Positions 22,753 through 33,346 of a stretch of DNA of 64,000 bases are shown here, piece after piece. Source of the stretch: Actinernus sp. WN-2022. Lineage: Eukaryota > Cnidaria > Anthozoa > Actiniaria > Actinernidae. Numbering within the stretch: the first letter of the stretch is position 1; each line of letters starts with the position of its first letter. A program made the translations under genes and the position numbers. The DNA lies in the NCBI GenBank assembly GCA_030867875.1, contig JAOWCC010001593.1, forward strand, positions 1 through 64,000, in the 5' to 3' direction. Under the pieces are notes generated by a model. That model was not told where the DNA came from. It searched no databases and was given only the letters and a program-made list of their open reading frames with translations.

Positions 22753-24420
22753 TTGAAATTGTATCTAATAGAGCTTGCAATTTATTATTAATAGCCAGTT
22801 GTAGAAGTCCGTGGAAAATCTTTAATGTAATCCATAAACAGTGTCTGAAGGGTCTTTTAAGTTATTTAGCTTCATGGCTAAATTCTATTTTAGTCATAAG
22901 TACGCAAGGCTACACAAACGTTACAGAATGAGTGCCACCTATTCCCTAAGCAAAAATACTCCCTTCAATTTTTTTTATCTAAAATGAAGTACGTGTCCGC
23001 CCTTGGTGATTTCTAAGGAAGCCAGTCTCTCCACCTTGGGCTCAAGAATGTGAAGATTGGCTATGCCTACTTGTCAACTACTACACCGATAGGAGTGTAA
23101 AAGCGTGATTAAAATTAGAGGATGAAAGCGATCAATAAAGAATCCTGTTAGACTTGAATTTCCTTCCCGAACATGTCATAGTGATATGATGTTTCAGTTT
23201 TGTGTTTTATACTTTTTATGCCATTGTTACATTATGATAAGACATACAAATAAAAAAATGAATGTTTAAAGATGAAACTAATTAAATAAAGAGAGAAATG
23301 ACAAATATTAATGGAGATGTGAAGACCTTCAACCACCGCCCGATATTTGTTTTTCTGAGCAGATTCGCTTGTCTAGATCTATCAGTTCCTGCGGAAATTG
23401 GATTCGCAGCACATGTCATGGCTCAGTACCAATTTCAAATCTGCCCATCCCCTCCACCCCGGGAATAAGTGAGGCATTTGACTGAATTTCTGTCCCGGGT
23501 CCATTTGTTAGCAAAGAAAAGTTGGAGGTGGGAATTGGACAACGAGAGTCAAAGTAGCGAGTTTACATCAATGTTTATAAGACATTTATACTCGTTCCAA
23601 AGCCCCATGGCGGGGCATTTGCAACGCTCTGATTAAAAAATGCCGGGCTAAGGAAGTACGGACTTTTACCAAGCTTTGGGTTGGGTTATATCTCCTTGGT
23701 TTACCCATCCATTAAAATGTAGACGCGGAAATTTGTCACGGTCATGACTGGATTTATCGATATTAATAGCATTTTAAATGTCTGAGTTTTCATTACAATT
23801 TCCGGATGAACTCGAACTGTGAGCAGATTGTTATGTATCTGTTCCTGTGGATAAAGAAAACATCCTCTTCAGATTAACACGTTTTACTTACCGTCACGAG
23901 TATGCTGTGATGTCACTGTCTAACAACACGTCTATAGGACACACGGTTAGGTTTAATATCGGTCTCGCCGGAGATTGCTTATCTGTTTACAAGGGCTCGT
24001 ACCGTGTGCTCTCAACATGTACAGAGGTTAACAATAACACTAGAAATTATTGGCGCTAAGATCTTATCTTCAAACGAGCATGATAGAACCAGATAAACAT
24101 CTATTATCGTTTTCGTTAAATCAGTTTTACTTTGGTTATAAAATTAATCAATAATTAGACGTTCACATAACATATCTGCATGGAAGAGCTTATTGTAGAA
24201 TTAAACTACTTATTAGGATTTCGTCATTTTTACCGCAATCTATAGTTTCTGTATAAACAATTAATTTGACTTTAAATCAGTGATAAAGTAGAACGAGTCC
24301 AAAATAGCGCACTGCACGGATTATTCTGAAGTGTAATCAGTGGATTCGAAACACTTGCACATCTGACAAAGCTTCTCGCTTCATACCGGACGCAGAATTC
24401 TTAGGATTTGTCTAGTATTT
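22753..24420. other. No recognisable feature
   Basis: About 1.7 kb without domain-like frames, tandem repeats or inverted repeats that I can support. The 70-codon frame at 23,847 has no recognisable content. Confidence 0.4.
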
Positions 24421-24429
24421 GTCTAGTAT

Positions 24430-24985
24430 TTAATAAATAATAATAATAATAATAACTTTATTTCAGTGTCATAATCGATAGCAGTTTCCCACTAAATGAG
24501 GACACTATAATAAATAAATACAGAAATTAAAACTATACATAATATTAGCTATATACTGCAATATCTTGTTCTTTAAAGTGGACAATTTAGCCCATATCAG
24601 CAGTTGATTATATGATGAACTCCAATCGCAGTACACAGCCCGCAGGCCTCTTTCCTGAAGCCTCTGATCTCTAATGTTCTGGCATCACTGGCCTTACAGA
24701 AATGCCACACAGTATTACAATATGTCAAATGTGGGAGAATTGCTGCTTTATATAACTGCAATTTTGCACTGGATGGAATCAAGTTGCGCAGCCTCATAAT
24801 AACACCTACTCGCTGACTACTTTTTTTACAAACATTTCTTATATGATCAGTAAAAGTCAGCTTACTGTCAATGTTAACTCCTAACAGTGTAATATTATGA
24901 TAAGGCTCAACCTCAGTGCCTTTGACATTAATCCCAATCTCTTGCTTATTCTTACCAATCACCATACTTCCATATTTCTTGAAAT
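24430..24985 (-). pseudogene. 5'-truncated LINE, sister of the copy at 316-841
   Basis: A minus-strand 122-codon frame contains ITLLGVNIDSKLTFTDHIRN, KSSQRVGVIMRLRNLIP and KAAILPHLTYCNTVWHFCKA, the thumb and C-terminus of a CR1/L2-like reverse transcriptase. The (TAA)n tract at 24,432-24,452 is its 3' tail on the minus strand. It is truncated and broken after the PHLTYC region. Confidence 0.75.
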
Positions 24986-24999
24986 TACCTTGAGGAAAT

Positions 25000-25330
25000 T
25001 TGAATCATACCAGCTAGTTGCTTATAATTTAAATGCCCATCGCAATTACTAGCTGACCTATTAATTCTCAAGTCTAATGTGTAGAGTTTGCGCGATGACA
25101 GATCGATATATCTTATCCCTGTGAGAACTGACAGAGGCAGGGCGTAAGACATTTACATTTAGTGTTGCCAGAGACTGGAATGATCTTCCTTACACTATAC
25201 TGAGGAACTATTACTTTTATTGGGAAGTTTAAGAGAAAACTATTCACCTTCCTCTTTATTAATCAAGATGGTTATACTTATATTTGTTCGTTAGTTAATA
25301 CTTGAATATGTATAATGTAGATTGTATAGA
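25000..25330 (+). pseudogene. LINE RT extreme C-terminus fragment
   Basis: Frames near 25,160-25,260 read FSVARDWNDLPYTLRN and then SFIGKFKRKLF. That is the typical end of a LINE reverse transcriptase (W-N-LP followed by FKRKLF). The opposite polarity to the adjacent fragment means a separate insertion. Confidence 0.6.
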
Positions 25331-25362
25331 GTATTTTAATTATTGCTGTTATTTTTATTCAG

Positions 25363-25440
25363 CTGGACGTCAGGGGAAGCCCAAGAGGTACTAACAAGTA
25401 GTCCGTCCTTGTGAAGCGCATTTGAATATATATATATTTT
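25363..25440 (+). mobile_element. SINE 3'-end fragment
   Basis: GTACTAACAAG...CCTTGTGAAGCGCATTTG matches the 3' body of the SINE at 25,841-26,190, then degenerates into a TA/T tract. Confidence 0.55.
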
Positions 25441-25840
25441 TTTTCTGTCCGTTATCCATCGAAATCGCGCGATCTGATTGGCTGTACGGACCTCGCCAGC
25501 CGGACCGCTCATGGCTTGCGTGGTCTTCGAAACAAATTTTAGATCTTGCGTGTTTTTGCCAAGATTCTGACGTAAATATATGCTAGCATTGAACACGTTG
25601 TATGTATGTCACATATTTGATAACGAAAGGCGAGGAAAAAGAGGGAAAACAGCACACAAATACCTATGATTTGAGTGGAAAGTTTTCAATTTTAGCTCGT
25701 GCGCGCTGCTTACACTACCAATCCACGCCATGTGCGCGCACTCTGGACTGACAAATGTATGCGCGCGACTTAATAAAAGTTAATAAAATAAGTCCCTTAG
25801 GACAAAAATAAAAACGTTATTTACCGGGTTAGGTACGGTC
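25441..25840. other. No recognisable feature
   Basis: About 400 bp lying between two SINE copies. CpG-containing stretches (GCGCGC) near 25,705-25,770 and no supported frame. Confidence 0.4.
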
Positions 25841-26190
25841 CTCACTGGTTAGCTCAGTTGGTAGAGCTCGGTCTAGAGTGCGGAAGGTCAGGGGTTCGAA
25901 TCAGATCCCGGCCGTGTCCTTGGGCTGGGACATATAAACCGTTGGCCTTGTCTCCTTCCTCTTCTAATCTATACGAGGGGGACGTGAAAGAACCTGTTGT
26001 GTTATTTCGAGAAAGAGTAGGGGATTGTCTTCCGACAACAGCCTGGTATTCTGAGGTACTAACAATCACTCATGTAAACTGCATGGCAGCACATTGCGCC
26101 ACAATAGCAGTTCGTATCACAAAAATAACCTTGTGAAGCGCATTTGGATATATTCATATAGAATTTGCGCTATATAAATGAATACATTTA
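25841..26190 (+). mobile_element. tRNA-derived SINE
   Basis: An A-box-like TAGCTCAGTTGGTAGAGCTC at 25,850 and a B-box-like GGGGTTCGAATCAGATCCCG at 25,893 lie about 30 bp apart, as in tRNA promoters. The sequence then continues into a non-tRNA body that ends TTGTGAAGCGCATTTGG...TTGCGCTATATAAATGAATA, a common invertebrate SINE 3' end. The lack of a closed acceptor stem argues against a working tRNA gene. Confidence 0.8.
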
Positions 26191-27225
26191 ACCTTTTTAC
26201 GTGCGGCATCGGTTAGTACATTTCACGACCTCGGCACAGTTTGACCGACCCTAAGTGGGTAAATAACACATATATCATGTTCGCTATATAAATGAATACC
26301 TTTATCTTTTTTAAACAGTCTGTATCCAACAAACACTACTGATGCTAGTGCCTGTATAAGGGAAGTCTAACAAGCCATCACTGTGACGTTTCACCTTGGG
26401 TAGGTGAGGCCTGTTTATTGCGCATGTCCGTGACGCAGACCAAGAAATAAGAGAAGGGTCTTTTTCAGTTATGAAATGAAATAAAGTCAAATAAAATGAA
26501 ATGAAATGACGCCCTGAACGATTACTGGCTGCATGGTAAAGTGTTTTATAAAATGGCCTTGAAATACCACAAAACTACTAAGTCAAAGTGGATAAAAGTT
26601 TCCAAAATTCGGGTCTTTATCGATACGTAAATGGAGGTGATTCCCCACCGCTCCCCCCCCCCCCCCCCCTCTCCATCCCCACTGATGACAAAGAATAACC
26701 TGAAACATCAAAACAGTTTCTTCTCTTTTTTAGCATAATCTACAGTCAGTGATACATCGAACGGTATATATTTTCAATTTATGTTCAGAAATATACGCTT
26801 GTCGGTAGAAAGGATGTAACAAGATGTTCTACTAATGAGCTTTAGCTTCTAAAGACCGGTTTCCATATTTAATTGCTCCGATCCGGCTTCGATCTCTTGA
26901 AGAAAAGTTGAGCGATCGACCGCTGACCGGTTTCCATTTGATTGCCGCGTTCGCGCTGAGAGAAAGTTACAAAGTGCACTCTGGGATATGAATCGATCGC
27001 TTGCAATGTACTATGGTTCGATTGCTACGATCGCTGGAGAGTGGTTGCCATTAAAAAAATCTCGATCGAGCAAGATCACTTCGATCGCCGAGATAAAACT
27101 GATTCCATCCAAAGCGATCGCGATCGCTAGTACGTGCTTTTTCCGTTTGATGCTTCAATCCCTTGAGCACTTTTTTCAGCGATCGAAGCGTTCGGCACGA
27201 TCGTATTGAAACCAGGCATAAACAT
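26191..27225. other. Unclassified flank with poly(C) and CGATCG-rich repeat
   Basis: It has a C-run at 26,653-26,669. From about 26,850 to 27,200 there are many GCGATCGC/CTCGATCG motifs, and ACCGGTTTCCAT occurs twice (26,856 and 26,928), suggesting an interspersed repeat. The 26.6-kb element is inserted directly after it. Confidence 0.4.
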
Positions 27226-27234
27226 GTTTGTTGT
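27226..27234 (+). other. Target-site duplication, left copy (GTTTGTTGT)
   Basis: This 9-bp word directly abuts ACCGGGCTG, the first bases of the left inverted terminus. The identical word abuts the right terminus at 53,815-53,823. Confidence 0.9.
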
Positions 27235-27248
27235 ACCGGGCTGAAGTT

Positions 27249-27277
27249 AGCTGCCAGCTCAAATTGAGCTGGCAGCT
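27249..27277. promoter_or_regulatory. 29-bp terminal palindrome (left)
   Basis: 14-bp arms AGCTGCCAGCTCAA and TTGAGCTGGCAGCT around one central base, 14 bp inside the tip. A further GCTGCCAGCTCG half-copy follows. The mirror site is at 53,772-53,800, the same distance from the other tip. It is probably a recombinase or replication-protein binding site, or a hairpin. Confidence 0.7.
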
Positions 27278-28502
27278 GCCAGCTCGACTCGTAGAAGTTA
27301 GCTGCCACTTCGTAATTTCAAACGCGGAAGTGGATATTTTAACTGCGATGTGATCTATTAACATCTACTAACTCACTACCAAACTTTCAAACGTTTTCCT
27401 CAAAGCACAACCGATTTATAACCATAAACGTTTACTCATTTTACCCGAACTTGACTTCCGGTTTGTTGCACTGATTTGTAACAGAAATATGTGGTTTCGA
27501 ATAATCGTTTACCTTTGAATCGCGGGTTTTATTACTGTTCTATCTGTGTAACAGTTACAAGATATGGTTAGATTTTTTATATTGAACACCACAAATCGCT
27601 GAAAGTTGTAAAAGTTGAAATAAATGAGCGAGAAGGCGAAATATAAAGATGTAACACGATGCTTATCGGCCTAGCTTGAACTTTCGATCTCAGGAATTTG
27701 TATATCTGTTGCAATAACTATGTGACTCAGGTCAGTCATTCACGAACATTGGCAATAGTTTCCTTTTTATATATTTCATTTCTTTAAAATATTACTAACG
27801 CAATTAGTGGTTTAATAACCATTCACCAAAAAAAGCAAGCTTCTTTCTGCTGCTTGCCGGCAGCCGTGTACGTGATACGGTATCTTACCTACCCAGCACT
27901 GCACTAAGCAGTCACTCACATCAAGGCTCCACAACTAAAACGATTTCTCGCTCAAAGCAATCAGTCCTAACCTTTTCAGTATGTTGGAGCAAAAATTAAA
28001 CTTTTACACCAATTTGAAATGAAATCCATCACAGTAATTCATCTTTGAAATTTCATACATGATTGTTGCGTTTTAAATATCTTGCAAATCATTTTTCAAT
28101 CAAGCCTCCTCTAGTTTGGGCAATATTCGGTTCCACTGAGTTTCGATTCGCAGGATCTATTTCCGTCTCTTTGACTTTTCGTACTACTTCTAAGTCATTT
28201 TAACAAGTACTAGACTACTTTCCTCCATATGCCACATCCCGGAACAGATGCCAGAAAACTACGATTTCATACTTGAAAAAATACGGAAAACCTTAACACA
28301 ATTTCCATATCCGCACCGATCTAATAAAATTCGTTGCCAAAAACTCGTCTTAAAATTTTCAAAGCTAAGACATTTTCTCTATCAAAAATTCGTCGTAAAA
28401 TGCTTCGCAGCCAACAAATCGTAGTAAAAAATATTCACTACAAAAAATAATCATCTATTATATATTCAGTACAAGAGATAGAACAAGAATCTGCGGTTGT
28501 AC

Positions 28503-31500
28503 ATACTAAGTGTGTTCAAAGGTGAATAACTTTGAAAGTAGATTTTCAATGCGTTTGAAACTCGCGGAGCGAATGCCTATATACCTGCAGACCCCATCGC
28601 AAGCATCGAGAGCACCATCGCAAACCGTTTGGGTAGAGCACTATGCGTTCAAGTCTGCCTTAATATTTTCCATTGTTCCAAGGGAAAAGTTAATATTTAA
28701 CCCAAAAATAAAAACTACAATATATGACGGTGCATTCTCATTAATTCAGTTTATCGTCAGCTCCAACAAAATTCAGTCAACGGCTCTTTCTTGGAAGTTG
28801 AAGGAATAGATTTTAGCAAAAAACGACAATTGAATTTGCATCGCACCGGATTTGAATCTGAGGAAGACGTAGGTGTGTTCAAAGTTGAATAACTTTGTAA
28901 GTAGATTTTCAATGCTTTTAAAACTCGCGGAGCGAATGCCTTTATACCTGCAGACCCCATCGCAAGCATCGAGAGCACCATCGCAAACCGTTTGGGTAGA
29001 GCACTATGCGCTCAAGTCTGCCTTAATATTTTCCATTGTTACCAGGGAAAAGTTAATATTTAACCCAAAAATAAAAACTATAATATATGACGGTGCATTC
29101 TCATTAATTCAGTTTATCGTCAGCTCCAACAAAATTCAGTCAACGGCTCTTTCTTGGGAGTTGAAGGAACAGTGTTTAGCAAAAATTGCAACGCACCGGA
29201 AATGAATCTGAGTAAGACATAGGTGTGTTCAAAGTTGAATAACTTTGTAACTAGATTTTCAATGCTTTTGAAACTCGCGGAGCGAATGTCTTTATACCTG
29301 CAGACCCCATAGCAAGTATCGAGAGCATCATCGCGAACAGTTTGGATAGAGCACTATGCGCTCAAGTCTGCCTTAATATTTTCCATTGTTACAAGGGAAA
29401 AGTTAATATTTAACCCAAAAATAAAAACTACAACATATGACGGTGCACTCTCACTAATTCAAATTATCGTCAGCTTCAACAAAATTCATTCAACGGCTCT
29501 TTCTTGGGAGTTGAAGGAACAGTTTTTAGCAAAAAACGACAATTGAATTTGCAACGCACCGGAAATGAATCTGAGGACGACATAGGTGTGTTCAAAGTTG
29601 AATAACTTTGTAAGTAGATTTTCAATGCTTTTGAAACTCGCGGAGCGAATGCCTTTATACCTGGAAACCCCATCGCAAGTATCGAGAGCACCATCGCAAA
29701 CCGTTTGGGTAGAGCACTATGCGTTCAAGTCTGCCTTAATATTTTCCATTGTTACAAGGGAAAAGTTAATATTTAACCCAAAAATAAAAACTACAATATA
29801 TGACGGTGCATTCTCATTAATTCAGTTTATCGTCAGCTCCAACAAAATTCATTCAACGGCTCTTTCTTGGGAGTTGAAGGAACAGTGTTTAGCAAAAATT
29901 GCAACGCACCGGAAATGAATCTGAGTAAGACATAGGTGTGTTCAAAGTTGAATAACTTTGTAACTAGATTTTCAATGCTTTTGAAACTCGCGGAGCGAAT
30001 GTCTTTATACCTGCAGACCCCATAGCAAGTATCGAGAGCATCATCGCAAACCGTTTGGATAGAGCACTATGCGCTCAAGTCTGCCTTAATATTTTCCATT
30101 GTTACAAGGGAAAAGTTAATATTTAACCCAAAAATAAAAACTACAACATATGACGGTGCACTCTCACTAATTCAAATTATCGTCAGCTTCAACAAAATTC
30201 ATTCAACGGCTCTTTCTTGGGAGTTGAAGGAACAGTTTTTAGCAAAAAAACGACAATTGAATTTGCAACGCACCGGAAATGAATCTGAGGACGACATAGG
30301 TGTGTTCAAAGTTGAATAACTTTGTAAGTAGATTTTCAATGCTTTTGAAACTCGCGGAGCGAATGCCTTTATACCTGCAAACCGTATCGCAAGTATCGAG
30401 AGCACCATCGCAAACCGTTTGGGTAGAGCACTATGCGCCCAAGTCTGCCTTAATATTTTCCATTGTTACAAGGGAAAAGTTAATATTTAACCCAAACATA
30501 AAAACTACAACATATGGCGGTGCACTCTCATTAATTCAGATTATCGTCAGCTTCAACAAAATTCATTCAACGGCTCTTTCTTGGGAGTTGAAGGAACAGT
30601 TTTTAGCAAAAAACGACAATTGAATTTGCAACGCACCGGAAATGAATCTGAGGATGACTTAGGTGTGTTCAAAGTTGAATAACTTTGTAACTAGATTTTC
30701 AATGCTTTTGAAACTCGCGGAGCGAATGTCTTTATACCTGCAGACCCCATAGCAAGTATCGAGAGCATCATCGCAAACCGTTTGGATAGAGCACTATGCG
30801 CTCAAGTCTGCCTTAATATTTTCCATTATTACAAGGGAAAAGTTAATATTTAACCCAAAAATAAAAACTACAACATATGACGGTGCACTCTCACTAATTC
30901 AAATTATCGTCAGCTTCAACAAAATTCATTCAACGGCTCTTTCTTGGGAGTTGAAGGAACAGTTTTTAGCAAAAAAACGACAATTGAATTTGCAACGCAC
31001 CGGAAATGAATCTGAGGACGACATAGGTGTGTTCAAAATTGAATAACTTTGTAAGTAGATTTTCAATGCTTTTGAAACTCGCGGAGCGAATGCCTTTATA
31101 CCTGGAAACCGTATCGCAAGTATCGAGAGCACCATCGCAAACCGTTTGGGTAGAGCACTATGCGCCCAAGTCTGCCTTAATATTTTCCATTGTTACAAGG
31201 GAAAAGTTAATATTTAACCCAAACATAAAAACTACAACATATGACGGTGCACTCTCATTAATTCAGATTATCGTCAGCTTCAACAAAATTCATTCAACGG
31301 CTCTTTCTTGGGAGTTGAAGGAACAGTTTTTAGCAAAAAACGACAATTGAATTTGCAACGCACCGGAAATGAATCTGAGGATGACTGAGGTGTGTTCAAA
31401 GTTGAATAACTTTGTAAGTAGATTTTCAATGCTTTTTAAACTCGCGGAGCGAATGCCTTTATACCTGCAAACCCCATCGCAAGTATCGAGAGCACCATCG

Positions 31501-32321
31501 CAAACCATTGGGGTAGAGCACTATGCGCTCAAATCTGCCTTAATATTTTGCATTGTTACAAGGTAAAAGTTAATATTTAACCCAAAAATAAAAACTACAA
31601 CATATGACGGTGCACTCTCATTAATTCAGTTTATCGTCAGCTCCAACAAAATTCATTCAACGGCTCTTTCTTGGGAGTTGAAGGAACAGTGTTTAGCAAA
31701 AATTGCAACGCACCGGAAATGAATCTGAGTAAGACATAGGTGTGTTCAAAGTTGAATAACTTTGTAACTAGATTTTCAATGCTTTTGAAACTCGCGGAGC
31801 GAATGTCTTTATACCTGCAGACCCCATAGCAAGTATCGAGAGCATCATCGCAAACCGTTTGGATAGAGCACTATGCGCTCAAGTCTGCCTTAATATTTTC
31901 CATTGTTACAAGGGAAAAGTTAATATTTAACCCAAAAATAAAAACTACAACATATGACGGTGCACTCTCACTAATTCAAATTATCGTCAGCTTCAACAAA
32001 ATTCATTCAACGGCTCTTTCTTGGGAGTTGAAGGAACAGTTTTTAGCAAAAAAACCACAATTGAATTTGCAACGCACCGGAAATGAATCTGAGGACGACA
32101 TAGGTGTGTTCAAAGTTGAATAACTTTGTAAGCAGATTTTCAATGCTTTTGAAACTCGCGGAGCGAATGCCTTTATACCTGCAAACCCCATCGCAAGTAT
32201 CGAGAGCACCATCGCAAACCATTTGGGTAGAGCACTATGCGTTCAAATCTGCCTTAATATTTTGCATTGTTACAAGGGAAAAGTTAATATTTAACCCAAA
32301 AATAAAAACTACAACATATGA
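28503..32321 (+). repeat. Left subterminal tandem array, ~360-bp units
   Basis: Eleven unit starts (GTGTTCAAAGTTGAATAACT-like) lie near 28,511, 28,874, 29,224, 29,588, 29,938, 30,302, 30,664, 31,029, 31,392, 31,741 and 32,106, the last unit being partial. Unit lengths are 349-350 or 362-365 bp, because some lack a CGACAATTGAATT block. A variant with CATAGCAAGTATCGAGAGCA and GAATGTCTTTATACC recurs at 29.2, 29.9, 30.7 and 31.7 kb, often alternating with the main type. Every unit has GCGGAGCGAATG and, on the outward strand, a TATAAAGG box. Confidence 0.92.
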
Positions 32322-33292
32322 GCGTCGCTACAACAGGATCGTACGTCAACTATAGTGAGTTGAAAGTGTTTTGTGAGCCATTTGACAACATCAAGATGTT
32401 CATTGTTGAAGGGCAAGTATAGCACATCTCGATTGCGCATATCGTCTATAGTGAAATGAAAGCGTTCGGTGAGCCACTTAGCAATATCAAGATAACCAGA
32501 TGCACATGCCAATTGTAGTGTGTTGCTATACCCAAGTCTCGCTTCTTCGTCAGTTATCTGAAAATGTTCCACTAGCCACTTAACGATATCAAGATGACCA
32601 GATACACATGCCAATTGTAGTACGTAGATATTCCTTGAATGCCCAATGGGAAGATAAAAGCGAATAGTAATCCACTTGACAATATTGAGATTTCCGCATC
32701 CACACGCCTGGTATAGTATATCATTGTCTAGAGTGGATACATCCTCGATTGTTAATTTGAAATGATTAGTTAGCCACTTGGCGATATTGAGATGACCACT
32801 TTCGCAAGCTTGTCGTATGGCGCAGTTTTGGTTTGCACGTGCGTCCTCTATAGTAAGTTGAAAGTTCTTCGTGAGCCATTTGGCAATTCCAATGTTTCCG
32901 TAGGTGCAAGCAAGTTGTAGTGCGAGATTGTCGTAGATGCGTATATCCTTTGCAGTTAGTTGAAAACGTTTGATTAGCCATTTGATGGTACATAGATATC
33001 CGTCTATACAAGCAAATTGTAGTGCAATATTTCTTTCCTGGTGTATATCCTTTTTGGAAATCCTGAAGATACTAGCTAAGTTGTCTCGCTTGCCATCATC
33101 TCGCACAGCACTAAATCCCTGTGTAAGGACTTGTCTGAGAAAACTTCGATTCACCCCGTCGTATCGAGCTAGAGATGCTGCATTGTAGAAACTTTTCGAT
33201 GTCGAAGAAATACTTGCAAATGATGTAGGGCCTGCAAACTCTACAATCTTAGATATGATCTCTAGTGGTAGCGATTCGATGTGACCAACCAT
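32309..33292 (-). CDS. F-box protein with ankyrin-like repeats (327 aa)
   Basis: An intact frame starts at ATG 33292. Residues 8-39 (LPLEIISKIVEFAG, then FASISSTSKSFYNAA) match the F-box, which binds SKP1 in SCF ubiquitin ligases. From about residue 86 there are at least six repeats of roughly 37 residues with the core ACxxGxLxIxKWLxxxFxLT (for example LACASGYLDIAKWL), a divergent ankyrin-type repeat of the kind abundant in giant viruses and protists. The likely role is a substrate adaptor that redirects host ubiquitylation, though this is inferred only from domains. It is the last gene on the minus strand and its final codons and TAG lie inside the first tandem unit of the terminal repeat, so array and gene end overlap. 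It has no stops or shifts, unlike the polymerase beside it. The promoter-like block at 33,293-33,345 precedes it. Confidence 0.85.
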   Translation of the reverse strand: MVGHIESLPLEIISKIVEFAGPTSFASISSTSKSFYNAASLARYDGVNRSFLRQVLTQGFSAVRDDGKRDNLASIFRISKKDIHQERNIALQFACIDGYLCTIKWLIKRFQLTAKDIRIYDNLALQLACTYGNIGIAKWLTKNFQLTIEDARANQNCAIRQACESGHLNIAKWLTNHFKLTIEDVSTLDNDILYQACGCGNLNIVKWITIRFYLPIGHSRNIYVLQLACVSGHLDIVKWLVEHFQITDEEARLGYSNTLQLACASGYLDIAKWLTERFHFTIDDMRNRDVLYLPFNNEHLDVVKWLTKHFQLTIVDVRSCCSDAHML

Positions 33293-33345
33293 ATTGGCTA
33301 TACCTATACCTATATTCTCTCTAAATGTTTTGTGAAGGTAGTTAT
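33293..33345 (-). promoter_or_regulatory. Promoter-like block of the F-box gene
   Basis: On the minus strand TTCACAAAACATTTAGAGAG is followed by AATATAGGTATAGGTATAG and, 8 nt later, the ATG. The first part nearly equals the core of the tandem repeat at 48.5-48.8 kb (TTCACAAAGCATTTAGAGCT). It occupies the 54-bp gap between the polymerase stop and the F-box start. Confidence 0.55.
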
Positions 33346-33346
33346 T

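Larger units (their letters stand above)
27235..32321 (+). repeat. Left terminal inverted repeat (about 5.1 kb)
   Basis: It comprises a tip with palindrome (27,235-27,310), about 1.2 kb of non-repetitive sequence, and the tandem array 28,503-32,321. It pairs in reverse complement with 49,577-53,814. The non-repetitive part shows no open frame or domain of note. Confidence 0.9.

Noticed and set aside
22198..22756. Two overlapping long frames rich in TDPGSGI / TRDQGSQ
   Set aside because: Created by the GC-rich minisatellite with a period near a multiple of three.
25850..25915. A functional tRNA gene
   Set aside because: A and B boxes are present but the acceptor stem does not close and the sequence runs into a SINE body.
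28510..32355. Repeated 99-110-codon frames in every satellite unit (both arms)
   Set aside because: They begin with GTG rather than ATG, follow the repeat period, and have counterparts on the other strand. Best explained by unit length and composition, not a protein family.
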